Below, piece after piece: positions 24,760 to 32,304 of a stretch of 64,000 nt of DNA; position 1 is the stretch's first letter, and every line of letters starts with the position of its first letter. The DNA is from Lachnospiraceae bacterium. GTDB taxonomy: Bacteria; Bacillota; Clostridia; Lachnospirales; Lachnospiraceae. The translations under genes were made by a program, and so were the position numbers. The notes under the pieces were generated by a model, which saw nothing but the letters and a program-made list of their open reading frames with translations, had not been told where the DNA came from and searched no databases. The stretch spans positions 124,001-188,000 of the forward strand of contig CAJTDN010000006.1 in assembly GCA_910574865.1 (NCBI GenBank), written 5' to 3'.

Positions 24760-24969
24760 TTAATCTTCGATGATTACGATATCCTTTGCTTCAAAATCCA
24801 ATGCCTTACAAATTGCCGGAACAACCTTCATTTTGCCGACCCGGTTGCCATTCAAAACATTTGACACGGCTTGCTGACTTACACCGCCTTCTCTGGCGAT
24901 TTCCGTCACAGTAAGCCCCTTTTCAGCCATCGCTAGGTAAACCTTCTTTGTGTCTAGCTTGATTTTCAT
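24760..24969 (-). CDS. Cro-like XRE regulator
   Basis: 69 residues, a single XRE domain: VYLAMAEKGLTVTEIAREGG, then VSQQAVSNVLNGNRVGKMKV. It is the first gene of the leftward early operon and is divergent from the larger repressor-like gene at 25123, with the shared control region between them. The pair forms the element's lysis-lysogeny-type switch. AAGGAGG precedes the start. Confidence 0.85.
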   Translation of the reverse strand: MKIKLDTKKVYLAMAEKGLTVTEIAREGGVSQQAVSNVLNGNRVGKMKVVPAICKALDFEAKDIVIIED

Positions 24970-24992
24970 TGATAACCTCCTTCCTATCTGTT

Positions 24993-25055
24993 ATATTCAA
25001 TATTGAATATTTTTCTTGACACGTCTATAATACTATTCTATAATGAATATGTCAA
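24993..25055. promoter_or_regulatory. Overlapping divergent promoters with palindromic operator
   Basis: ATATTCAATATTGAATAT (24993-25010) is a perfect 18-bp palindrome. Rightward promoter: TTGACA (25016), 17 bases, TATAAT (25039-25044). Leftward promoter on the minus strand: TTGACA (25050-25055), 17 bases, TATTAT (25027-25032). The two promoters face each other and overlap, so occupancy of one excludes the other. TGAATAT half-sites recur near 25045 and 25086. Confidence 0.75.
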
Positions 25056-25122
25056 GCACGAATAAAAAAAATATTTTCATTTTTGAATATATTGTGATAT
25101 CATAATATATGGAGGTGAAAAT

Positions 25123-25509
25123 ATGGGAATAAATGAAATTGTACAAATAGGGAGTAGAATTAAAAAATTACGCAAGAATAAAGGATTAACGCAAAAAAAA
25201 ATGTCCGAATTGACAGGTATTCCCTACTCAACATATTCTAACTATGAAAACAATAACCGAGAACCAGGCGCAGCACAATTAATAAAAATAGCAGATGCCC
25301 TTGACATATCGCTTCAAAATTTGGTAACACCAGGAAGTATCACAACCGAAATGATTCTTGATACAGATGAAGAAGCAACATTATATTTAGATATTCTTAA
25401 CAATTTGGAAAAAATGAATATTAATGGGATAAAAGAGATTGAACATTATACTAAATACTTACTTTCGAATAGTAAATACACCGAGCCGAACGAGCCGCCC
25501 GAAGAGTAG
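25123..25509 (+). CDS. CI-like XRE repressor
   Basis: 128 residues. The N-terminal XRE domain reads IGSRIKKLRKNKGLTQKKMS, then LTGIPYSTYSNYENNNREPG. The C-terminal part is helical and acidic, without a LexA-type protease motif or an ImmR/ImmA partner, so release must come by another route such as an anti-repressor. A GGAGGTGAAAAT site precedes it. Codon use is far more AT-rich than that of the leftward operon. Confidence 0.85.
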   Translation: MGINEIVQIGSRIKKLRKNKGLTQKKMSELTGIPYSTYSNYENNNREPGAAQLIKIADALDISLQNLVTPGSITTEMILDTDEEATLYLDILNNLEKMNINGIKEIEHYTKYLLSNSKYTEPNEPPEE

Positions 25510-25866
25510 CCCAGCGCAGCATTGAGCCGGATGCAGGGGCGGGGCGTTCCGTCCCTGCCCTTCCGATGGACAAGTTCCAAGGGACGTTTCTGTTGGTGAC
25601 TTCCCGAGCCGGGTAGCCACCGGCTCCGACATCGTGTTCCACGGCGGGGTGCGTCCGAAAAACGGACGCATGGGCATAATTCGCCCCGTCCCGGCACTTT
25701 TCGCCCGCATATGCGAAAACCTGCCACCGTGCCATTTTCTCTCGAATTTGGGCAGAATCAGCCGCATGAGCAACGGCACGGTGCCGCACCATGACAACAT
25801 AATACGTTTATCCGGGCAGCCGGGGGACGTGCTCTCACCCGATTCGAGTTCTGTGGAAGGGGTGAT
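25510..25866. other. GC-rich structured region without convincing gene
   Basis: About 350 bases between the repressor and the small toxin are rich in local palindromes: TGCGTCCGAAAAACGGACGC with A (25648-25668), GGGCGGGG...CCCTGCCC and GAGCCGGGTAGCCACCGGCTC. Long frames exist on the minus strand but have no ribosome site and no domain I know. The composition contrasts sharply with the AT-rich repressor gene next to it. A structured RNA, perhaps the toxin leader or a separate ncRNA, is the best guess. Confidence 0.4.
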
Positions 25867-25870
25867 TATT

Positions 25871-25954
25871 ATGAGTACATATGAGGAATTCATGATTATT
25901 TTGACAGCTGGGCTTTTGATTGTGGGAATTCTGAATTTGAAAAATAAGAAATAG
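25871..25954 (+). CDS. Holin-like small hydrophobic toxin (type I TA, putative)
   Basis: A 27-residue peptide: MSTYEEFMIILTAGLLIVGI, then LNLKNKK. It has a short polar start, one membrane helix and a lysine-rich end, which is the pattern of the putative holin-like toxins (Hol_Tox, TxpA/BsrG-like). AAGGGGTGATTATT gives the ribosome site. The message ends in the hairpin shared with a leftward antisense RNA, as in TxpA-RatA and BsrG-SR4. It would stabilise the element in its host. Confidence 0.65.
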   Translation: MSTYEEFMIILTAGLLIVGILNLKNKK

Positions 25955-25994
25955 CCGTCCTGCTCCTGACAAAGTAGACGGCTATTTTCTTATA
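25949..25994. terminator. Bidirectional terminator shared by toxin and antisense RNA
   Basis: AAATAGCCGTC and GACGGCTATTT form an 11-bp stem starting at the toxin stop. T-rich tracts follow on both strands. Confidence 0.7.
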
Positions 25995-26056
25995 GTTTTG
26001 TTGTAAATCTTTCGCCGGGTCGGGTGAGTAGCGGTCACCTTCCGGCTGTCCTGATA
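25949..26056 (-). ncRNA. Candidate antitoxin RNA opposite the toxin 3' end
   Basis: On the minus strand a strong promoter (TTGAAA, 17 bases, TATAAT at 26063-26091) points toward the toxin gene, and the only sensible stop is the shared hairpin at 25949-25994. The RNA would be about 100 nt and overlap the 3' end of the toxin message. It contains GC-rich palindromes (CCGGAAGGTGACCGCTACTC region). No ORF is visible in it. Confidence 0.5.
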
Positions 26057-26062
26057 AGTGTA

Positions 26063-26091
26063 TTATACGTCAGATTTACGAATTTTTCAAG
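26063..26091 (-). promoter_or_regulatory. Promoter of the candidate antitoxin RNA
   Basis: On the minus strand TTGAAA, a 17-base spacer and TATAAT. Between it and the integrase lie two more hairpins (26108-26135 and 26147-26205), so 25955-26275 holds regulatory sequence but no further gene. Confidence 0.6.
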
Positions 26092-26275
26092 CCCTAATTT
26101 GAAAAACCGCCCGGTGTTACCAGCACCGAACGGCTTTTGATACATCCCCGGAGGGAATGTGTATGCTAACGAGTCCAATTGTACCACCTTCCGGGGCATC
26201 CAGTCAACCAGAACGGGCGTTCTTTTTGCTCTGGGTGTTATTTTTATACTCTTTTTATTAGAAAGGATGATGGAA

Positions 26276-27319
26276 ATGCCAACTTACAAGGACCAGGCGG
26301 CCGGGACGTGGTACTGCAAATTTTACTATGTGGACTGGCAAGGCCGGAGGAGACAGAAACTAAAGAGGGGCTTCAAGCTCCAGCGCGAGGCCAAGGAATG
26401 GGAACGGGTCTTCCTGGAGCAGTTTGCCAAGAACCCGGACATCACGTTCGAGTCGCTCTATTTGAAGTACAAGGAATACTGCAGGCCACGGATAAAGGAA
26501 AATTCCTTCGTCTGCACCTTTGTCGCGATAGACAAGCACATCCTGCCGTTCTTCAAGGACCGCATCGTGTCAGAAATTAGTGCGGCGGACGTGGCCGCAT
26601 GGCAAAACGAAATCCTGGCCAAGGGGCTTAGTAACAATTACATGCACACGATTAACGTGCACCTTAGCACGCTCTTTAACTACGCCGTGGATTACGTGGG
26701 GCTTCAGAAGAACCCCTGCAGGAAGCTTATAGGTTCCCAAAAGGCGAAGGAAATGGATTTCTGGACACTGGACGAATACAAATTGTTTTCTGCCGCCTGC
26801 CGCGACAGCATCGAACAGTTCACCATCTTCGAGATACTGTACTATACCGGGATGCGCATCGGCGAGCTCCTGGCGTTGACCCTGGCCGACGTTGACTTTG
26901 AAAACGACAAGATTTCCATCAACAAGACGTACTACCTGCACGGCCACAAGTCAACTCCGCCCAAGACACCGGGGAGTAACCGGGTCGTAAGCATCCCGAA
27001 GTTCCTGGCCGAGGAAATACGGGAATATGTGTCCAAGCTATACGAGCCGCGCCCCGATGACCGACTCTTCGAGCGAAGTGATAGGTTCGTCCGCTACGCG
27101 CTAAACAAGACGGCGGAACTGGCGGGCGTGAAGAAAATTCGCGTTCATGACCTCCGGCACTCCCACGCTTCACTACTGATTGACCTGGGGGCGAACCCCG
27201 TGCTTATCGCCAAACGCCTGGGACATGAGTCGGCAGACATCACCTTGAAAACATACTCACACATGTTCCCTTCACGCCAAGAGGACATCGCCCGAAAGAT
27301 GGATTCGCTCCATAAATAG
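26276..27319 (+). CDS. int: Tyrosine-type site-specific integrase
   Basis: 347 residues. The N-terminal AP2-like arm-binding domain starts TYKDQAAGTWYCKFYYVDWQ. The core-binding SAM-like domain covers about 60-160 (ITFESLYLKYKEYCRPRIKE). The catalytic domain has the arginine in YYTGMRIGELLAL, HDLRHSHASLLI and LGHESADITLKTYSHMF, giving the R-H-R-H-Y set complete. ATG at 26276 fits AGAAAGGATG; the longer frame from 26159 would add a hydrophobic stretch with no counterpart. The gene abuts attR, its stop overlaps an arm-type repeat, and it is Tn916/phage-like in type. Confidence 0.95.
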   Translation: MPTYKDQAAGTWYCKFYYVDWQGRRRQKLKRGFKLQREAKEWERVFLEQFAKNPDITFESLYLKYKEYCRPRIKENSFVCTFVAIDKHILPFFKDRIVSEISAADVAAWQNEILAKGLSNNYMHTINVHLSTLFNYAVDYVGLQKNPCRKLIGSQKAKEMDFWTLDEYKLFSAACRDSIEQFTIFEILYYTGMRIGELLALTLADVDFENDKISINKTYYLHGHKSTPPKTPGSNRVVSIPKFLAEEIREYVSKLYEPRPDDRLFERSDRFVRYALNKTAELAGVKKIRVHDLRHSHASLLIDLGANPVLIAKRLGHESADITLKTYSHMFPSRQEDIARKMDSLHK

Positions 27320-27335
27320 TATCATTTCAGTATCA
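27317..27335 (+). repeat. Right arm-type site of the integrase (putative)
   Basis: TAGTATCATTTCAGTATCA pairs with 18252-18270 near the other end and begins in the integrase stop codon. Confidence 0.6.
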
Positions 27336-27347
27336 TATGGCAAACAG

Positions 27348-27390
27348 AAAAGCCAGCAAGCCGCCAAATTACGGAACTTGCTGGCTTTCT
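27348..27390 (+). terminator. Integrase terminator
   Basis: AAAGCCAGCAAG and CTTGCTGGCTTT form a 12-bp stem ending two bases before the attR core. Confidence 0.85.
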
Positions 27391-27391
27391 A

Positions 27392-27423
27392 TCATTGAAT
27401 TCAAAATTCAAAAGGCCACATTT
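27392..27423 (+). repeat. attR core repeat
   Basis: Identical to 18136-18167. In the reconstructed empty site, TCATTGAATT at the start and AATTCAATGA some 25 bases beyond the repeat form an inverted pair, so the target is palindromic. The following 27424-27707 is host leader sequence with a promoter and no gene. Confidence 0.85.
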
Positions 27424-27548
27424 TACCCATTTTACAAAATTCAATGACGAGAAGCAAAAAGAAGGCGGATATATGATTGACAGATTTTTTCTCCACCGCG
27501 TGAAAAGTAACGTAGAAAGTAAAGTACGGTAAAATTGCAATTGAGAGA

Positions 27549-27577
27549 TTGTAAAATGGTGTGTTTGACATTATAAT
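27549..27577 (+). promoter_or_regulatory. Promoter upstream of the phosphopantetheinyl transferase
   Basis: TTGTAA, a 17-base spacer and TATAAT lie 130 bases before the start of the next gene. Confidence 0.55.
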
Positions 27578-27707
27578 AGTAGGAAAGGACTAGGAAGATT
27601 ATCACTTGGTGATTTAGAGGCGGTTCATATGCCATATAAATTCAAGGTGATGTTTGCATCAGCAAACGTGTATGTTTGAATACGATGTCAATCGGTGGGA
27701 ATAAAGC

Positions 27708-28478
27708 ATGATGAAAATTGTAAGATTTGAACAAGACGGGGTGCGCGTATTTTTACTTCATACAGATGAGCTTGTGGACGCGGGGAGTATTCAAAAATAT
27801 TACGCGCGGATGTCCGACGCGAGGAGGTCAAAAATTGACCGCCAGCGTACGGGCAAGGGGAAAATGCTGTCGCTCGGGGCGGGGATTTTGCTGGATGAGG
27901 GATTAAAGGAATATGGCCTTCGGGAGCGCGGGGTGCATGTCGTGACAAAAGAAAACGGGAAACCATATCTTTTGGATTATCCCGAGGTTCATTTTAATTT
28001 GTCACATTCGCGGGAAATGGTGCTGGCGGTGTTTGCCGACACGGAGGTTGGCTGTGACGTTGAGCGTGAGGGCGTATTAAAACTGCAGATTGCCAGACGC
28101 TTTTTTTGCCCTTCGGAATATGCATACATCGCCAGCCAGCCGGAGGATGGGCGGGCGGAGGCATTTTATCAATTGTGGACGTTAAAGGAAAGCTTCATGA
28201 AAGTGACTGGGCTTGGCATGAAGCTCATGCCGTACCAGTTTGAATTCCGATTTGGAGCGGAGACGGGGCAAAAGGACGGACTGGGGAGCGCGTGGGAACA
28301 CGTGGGAATGGGAACGGCTGGAAATGTGAAAGAAAATCAGGAGGAAGCCGGCGGGGCGGTTTTTAGATATACGCGGAAAGTGGCGATACGTCAGGACGTG
28401 GATGACGCGAAGTACCGGTTCATGGAATATTTCTCCAGGGGATACCACATGGCGGTGTGCGTGAAGGAGAAATTATGA
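27708..28478 (+). CDS. 4'-phosphopantetheinyl transferase (Sfp type)
   Basis: 256 residues, normal for Sfp-type enzymes that load coenzyme A phosphopantetheine onto carrier proteins. Signature motifs: FNLSHSREMVLAVF, then VGCDVEREG (Mg-binding GxDxE) and FYQLWTLKESFMKVTGLGM (WxxKES/A). The first two codons are both ATG. No polyketide or peptide synthase lies nearby, so the target may be a general acyl or peptidyl carrier elsewhere. It is the first host gene right of attR. Confidence 0.88.
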   Translation: MMKIVRFEQDGVRVFLLHTDELVDAGSIQKYYARMSDARRSKIDRQRTGKGKMLSLGAGILLDEGLKEYGLRERGVHVVTKENGKPYLLDYPEVHFNLSHSREMVLAVFADTEVGCDVEREGVLKLQIARRFFCPSEYAYIASQPEDGRAEAFYQLWTLKESFMKVTGLGMKLMPYQFEFRFGAETGQKDGLGSAWEHVGMGTAGNVKENQEEAGGAVFRYTRKVAIRQDVDDAKYRFMEYFSRGYHMAVCVKEKL

Positions 28479-28484
28479 TTTGCG

Positions 28485-28562
28485 GTAATGATGAGAGACA
28501 AGTATAAAGGGGAATATGCCCTTCATTGATCGTGTTGCCTTCTGTACACCGACGCTAACAAT
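28485..28562 (+). repeat. Long copy of the dispersed GCCTTCTGTACACCGACGCTA repeat
   Basis: GTAATGATGA...GGGGAATATGCCCTTCAT...TTGCCTTCTGTACACCGACG and CTAACA. A second, similarly long copy lies at 52214-52277 on the minus strand. A terminator follows at once. Confidence 0.6.
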
Positions 28563-28565
28563 GTA

Positions 28566-28599
28566 AAAAACAGTCATTTTACCATTGACTGTTTTTTTT
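28566..28599 (+). terminator. Intrinsic terminator
   Basis: AAAAAACAGTCA and TGACTGTTTTTT form the stem, with eight Ts. Confidence 0.85.
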
Positions 28600-28724
28600 A
28601 TTTGAATTATACTGGTGTAACCGTCAGTTGAAATAGATAAGTCGCGTGTCCTTTGTGCCCGGCCGCCGCACGGGCCGGATGGAAGGGGCACATGAAAAGA
28701 TTATGGAAAGGGAGTGTACGAGAG

Positions 28725-30104
28725 ATGAATTTTTTAAAGAAATTGTTCGCCCCGGTTGACATGACAGTGGGAAAGCCGTGGGAGGATATTTTGATTTTTA
28801 CCGTGCCGATGCTTTTGGGAAACATCGCGCAGCAGCTTTATAACGCCGTGGACAGCGTGGTGGTCGGGAATTACGTGGGGGACAATGCCCTGGCGGCGGT
28901 CGGCAGCGCGGGACCGATTATCAACCTGCTGATTGTCTTGTTTATCGGTATCAGTGTCGGGGCGAGCATCATGGTGTCCCAGTATTTTGGGGCCAGGAAC
29001 CGGGAAGCCTTGTCGATGACGATAGGGAGCTGCATCACGCTTACCGCCATCGCGGGAATCGTGATGACGGTCGTGGGGCTGATTGTGGTAAGGCCGCTTT
29101 TGGTGATTTTAAATACGCCGACCAGCATTTTGGACTGGAGCACGTCCTATTTGCAAATCATATTGCTAGGATCCGTGGGATTGGCGTATTATAATATCTT
29201 AAGCGGCATCTTGCGCGGGCTGGGGGATTCCATTTCCGCGCTGGTGTACTTGCTGGTGGCAAGCGGGCTGAATATCGTGCTGGACCTATTGTTTGTCATC
29301 TATTTTGACATGGGGGTCAACGGCGTGGCCTGGGCGACCATTTTGGCGCAGGCCGTGTCGGCGATTCTTTGTTTCCTCCGTTTGTCGAAGATGAAGGACT
29401 TGTTTGAATTGAAGCCAAGCCACCTGAAAATGTCCAAGACGCACGTCATGAACATTGTCCGCCTGGGCGTGCCTTCCGGCGTGACGCAGGCCATCATGTC
29501 GATGGCGATGCTGATTGTGCAGTCGTTGACGAACAGTTTCGGCGAGCAGTTCATCGCGGCGAATGTCATCGTGATGCGCGTGGACGGTTTTGCCATGCTG
29601 CCGAATTTTTCCTTCGGCACGACGATGACGACTTACGCAGGGCAGAACATCGGCGCGGGTGACCAGGAGCGCGTGGTGAAGGGATCGAGGCAGGGCTTGC
29701 TGCTAGGCGTCGGGACATCGGCCATTATCACGTTGGCAATTTTGATTTTCGGAAAGCATTTGATGGCCATTTTCACGCCCACGGAAGAATTGGTCGAGTT
29801 GAGCATGAACATGATGCGCATTCTGGCGGCCGGCTACATTGCCATGGCGGTTACGCAATGTCTGTCCGGCGTGATGCGCGGGGCGGGAGACACGATGACC
29901 CCGATGTGGATTTCCATCGTCAGTACAATCCTGATTCGCGTGCCATTGGCATATGGCATGGTGTGGATGACGAGAAGTGAGCAGTTCCCGCAGGGACGTA
30001 GGGAATGTATTTTTATTTCCTTGTTGATTTCGTGGGTTTTGGGGGCGTTGATTACGAGCATTTTCTATAAGAGAGGAAAATGGAAAGGGAAGGCCGTGAA
30101 ATAA
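28725..30104 (+). CDS. MATE family efflux transporter
   Basis: 459 residues, twelve hydrophobic segments. The start PWEDILIFTVPMLLGNIAQQ and LYNAVDSVVVGNYVGDNALA is the classic MATE helix 1-2 pattern, and the second half repeats it (VRLGVPSGVTQAIMSMAMLI). The family exports cationic drugs or metabolites using Na+ or H+. ATG at 28725 is chosen because AAAGGGAG precedes it; an ATG at 28692 is possible. It is followed by the endonuclease III gene after a partial hairpin repeat. Confidence 0.9.
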   Translation: MNFLKKLFAPVDMTVGKPWEDILIFTVPMLLGNIAQQLYNAVDSVVVGNYVGDNALAAVGSAGPIINLLIVLFIGISVGASIMVSQYFGARNREALSMTIGSCITLTAIAGIVMTVVGLIVVRPLLVILNTPTSILDWSTSYLQIILLGSVGLAYYNILSGILRGLGDSISALVYLLVASGLNIVLDLLFVIYFDMGVNGVAWATILAQAVSAILCFLRLSKMKDLFELKPSHLKMSKTHVMNIVRLGVPSGVTQAIMSMAMLIVQSLTNSFGEQFIAANVIVMRVDGFAMLPNFSFGTTMTTYAGQNIGAGDQERVVKGSRQGLLLGVGTSAIITLAILIFGKHLMAIFTPTEELVELSMNMMRILAAGYIAMAVTQCLSGVMRGAGDTMTPMWISIVSTILIRVPLAYGMVWMTRSEQFPQGRRECIFISLLISWVLGALITSIFYKRGKWKGKAVK

Positions 30105-30107
30105 GCA

Positions 30108-30139
30108 TCCAGAATACGGATGACAAGTGCTCATGGCGA
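30108..30139 (-). repeat. Partial copy of hairpin 1 of the extragenic repeat
   Basis: On the minus strand CATGAGCACTTGTCATCC, loop, GGATGC matches hairpin 1 of the elements at 11.0, 18.0 and 63.3 kb but lacks the closing outer arm and hairpin 2. Confidence 0.5.
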
Positions 30140-30147
30140 GGAAATGC

Positions 30148-30786
30148 ATGATGACAAAAAAGCAATTGGCGAAGGAAATCATTGAACGATTGAAGAAGGC
30201 GTACCCGGACGCGGGATGCACGCTGGATTATGACGACGCGTGGAAGCTGCTGGTGAGCGTGCGGTTGGCCGCGCAGTGCACGGACGCGCGGGTCAACGTG
30301 GTCGTGGAAGGCCTATATGAGAAGTATCCGAGTGTGGAGGCGTTGGCGGCGGCCGACGTGGACGACATCGAGGCCATCGTGCGTCCGTGCGGCCTGGGAA
30401 GGAGCAAGGCGCGCGACATCAGCGGCTGCATGAAAATGCTCAAGGAAAAATATGGCGGGAAGGTGCCGGACGATTTCGACGAGTTGTTAAAGCTTCCAGG
30501 CGTGGGGCGCAAGAGCGCGAACCTGATTATGGGCGACGTGTTCGGTAAACCGGCCGTCGTTACCGACACCCATTGCATCCGCCTGACGAACCGCATGGGC
30601 CTGGTGGATGACGTCAAGGAGCCGAAAAAGGTGGAGATGGCGTTGTGGAAAATCATTCCGCCCGAGGAAGGGAGCGATTTTTGCCATCGCCTGGTGTACC
30701 ACGGACGGGAGGTCTGCACGGCGCGGACGAAACCGTATTGTGACAGGTGCTGTTTGAATGACATTTGTAAAAAACGGGGAATATAG
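30148..30786 (+). CDS. nth: Endonuclease III (base excision repair glycosylase/lyase)
   Basis: 212 residues. The helix-hairpin-helix is LPGVGRKSANLIMG with the catalytic lysine, the aspartate is in VVTDTHCIRLTNRMG, and the 4Fe-4S cluster C-x6-C-x2-C-x5-C reads CTARTKPYCDRCCLNDIC. All residues of the family are present. It removes oxidised pyrimidines and nicks abasic sites. ATG at 30148, with a second ATG next to it, follows GCGAGG. Confidence 0.97.
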   Translation: MMTKKQLAKEIIERLKKAYPDAGCTLDYDDAWKLLVSVRLAAQCTDARVNVVVEGLYEKYPSVEALAAADVDDIEAIVRPCGLGRSKARDISGCMKMLKEKYGGKVPDDFDELLKLPGVGRKSANLIMGDVFGKPAVVTDTHCIRLTNRMGLVDDVKEPKKVEMALWKIIPPEEGSDFCHRLVYHGREVCTARTKPYCDRCCLNDICKKRGI

Positions 30787-30845
30787 GTATGGCATGTATG
30801 GCGTGCCTTGCGTGACGGCAAGAAAAAAACATGCTCAAGGGCACC

Positions 30846-30893
30846 CCTTGGCGCATGCCCCGATGGGGCGGGCGAACCCTTCGGGTTCGTCAA
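30846..30893. repeat. Pair of short GC-rich hairpins
   Basis: GCCCCGATGGGGC and CGAACCCTTCGGGTTCG follow each other in the 159-base gap before the aminopeptidase. They have no T-run and look like an extragenic palindrome or mRNA-stabilising stems. Confidence 0.45.
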
Positions 30894-30945
30894 GGTATGC
30901 AATGACTATATTTGTGCCGATGGAAAGAAAGTGGGTTGATAGAAT

Positions 30946-32304
30946 ATGCAGGAAACGGTACGAGAATTATTTTCTTTTATAGAGGAAAGCCCGAGCGTGT
31001 TCCATGTCGTGGAGAACATGCGCCGCGAGCTTTTGGGGCGGGGATATGGGCAGTTGTTGGAAAGCGAGCCGTGGGAACTAAAAGCCGGCGGAAAATACTT
31101 TGTGATTCGCAACGGCTCGTCTTTGATTTCGTTTCGGATTCCGAGGGAGGACTACAAGGGATTCCAGATTATGGCCAGCCATTGCGATTCCCCGACGTTT
31201 AAAATCAAGGAGAATCCACAGATGGAGGCGGAAGGGGTTTATGTGCGGCTGAACGTGGAGAAATATGGTGGCGCGTTGCTTGCGCCGTGGTTTGACCGGC
31301 CGCTGTCCGTGGCGGGAAGGGTACTGGTGCGGAAGAACGTGGCGGAGGAGCAAGGCCGCATTGTCAGCAAGCTGGTGGACATTGACCGCGACTTGCTTCT
31401 GATTCCCAGCCTGGCCATCCACATGAACCGGGAGGCCAATGACGGCTACAAGTACAACGTGCAGAAGGATTTGATTCCCTTGTACGGGATGGATTTGGAC
31501 AAGGAAACGTTCATGGAACAAATTTCCGGGGCGGCGGGCGTTTGCGCCAAAGACGTCGTGGGTTATGACTTGTTCCTTTACAACCGGGTGAAGGGTTCGG
31601 TTTGGGGGGCAAAGGAGGAATTCATTTCCAGCGGGAAATTGGATGATTTGCAGTGCGTGTTCGCGTCGTTGAAGGGTTTTTTACAGTCCGAGGAACGTGT
31701 GGGTGAAAGTGTTCCCGTACACTGCGTGTTTGACAACGAGGAAGTGGGCAGCAGTACCAGGCAGGGGGCGGCCTCGACGTTTTTGCAGGACACGCTGGTG
31801 CGTGTTAATGAGGCGATGGGACGTTCGAGCGGGGATTACCGGCGGTCGCTTTCACAAAGCTTCATGCTGTCGGCGGACAACGCGCATGCCGTGCACCCGA
31901 ACCATCCGGACAAGGCCTGCCCGACGAACCGCCCGAAGATGAACGGCGGCATCGTGATAAAATATAACGCGGAACAGCGTTACACGACGGACGGGGTGGC
32001 GGCCGCGCTTTTTAAAGACCTGTGCGGGCGGGCAAACGTGCCCTGGCAGACGTTCCACAACCGTTCCGACGAGCGGGGCGGCTCGACGCTCGGCAACTTG
32101 TCAGGAAACCAGGTGGCCGTGAAATGCGTGGACATCGGCCTGGCACAGCTTGCGATGCATTCCCCCTACGAGACGGCGGGGGCGGCGGATACCGATTATC
32201 TGGTGCGGGCTGCGAAAGCGTTCTATGAGATGTCGGTGGACGAGCCGGAATACGGGGTGGTGGAATGCTCCTCTTCCTTTAATTCCCGCATCACGGCAAA
32301 ATAA
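30946..32304 (+). CDS. apeB: M18 family aminopeptidase
   Basis: 452 residues, normal for M18 (aspartyl aminopeptidase type). Metal and catalytic residues are visible in MASHCDSPTFKIK, VFDNEEVGSSTRQGA and SADNAHAVHPNHP, with the C-terminal HSPYETAGAADTDYL holding the last histidine. It removes N-terminal residues, often acidic or neutral, from peptides in the cytosol, and would work downstream of peptide import. The start ATG at 30946 has a weak site. Its last 82 bases overlap the end of the convergent MATE gene. Confidence 0.93.
   Translation: MQETVRELFSFIEESPSVFHVVENMRRELLGRGYGQLLESEPWELKAGGKYFVIRNGSSLISFRIPREDYKGFQIMASHCDSPTFKIKENPQMEAEGVYVRLNVEKYGGALLAPWFDRPLSVAGRVLVRKNVAEEQGRIVSKLVDIDRDLLLIPSLAIHMNREANDGYKYNVQKDLIPLYGMDLDKETFMEQISGAAGVCAKDVVGYDLFLYNRVKGSVWGAKEEFISSGKLDDLQCVFASLKGFLQSEERVGESVPVHCVFDNEEVGSSTRQGAASTFLQDTLVRVNEAMGRSSGDYRRSLSQSFMLSADNAHAVHPNHPDKACPTNRPKMNGGIVIKYNAEQRYTTDGVAAALFKDLCGRANVPWQTFHNRSDERGGSTLGNLSGNQVAVKCVDIGLAQLAMHSPYETAGAADTDYLVRAAKAFYEMSVDEPEYGVVECSSSFNSRITAK

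Larger units (their letters stand above)
18136..27423. mobile_element. Integrated capsid-encoding element, 9.3 kb, attL to attR
   Basis: A perfect 32-bp direct repeat (TCATTGAATTCAAAATTCAA...) bounds the region. Inside lie a tyrosine integrase next to the right repeat, a divergent CI/Cro switch, excisionase-like and RepA-like genes, an iteron array, a capsid-scaffold operon and a sigma-70 factor. Nearly all genes run leftward from the switch; only the repressor, toxin and integrase run rightward. No portal, terminase, protease, head-tail joining or tail gene is present. The layout resembles a phage satellite. Integration is in an intergenic palindromic site, not a tRNA gene. Confidence 0.85.

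Noticed and set aside
25459-25893. 144-codon minus-strand ORF opposite the repressor end and the palindromic block
   Set aside because: No ribosome site, no recognisable domain, and it overlaps a well-supported repressor gene and toxin leader. Structured RNA is more likely.
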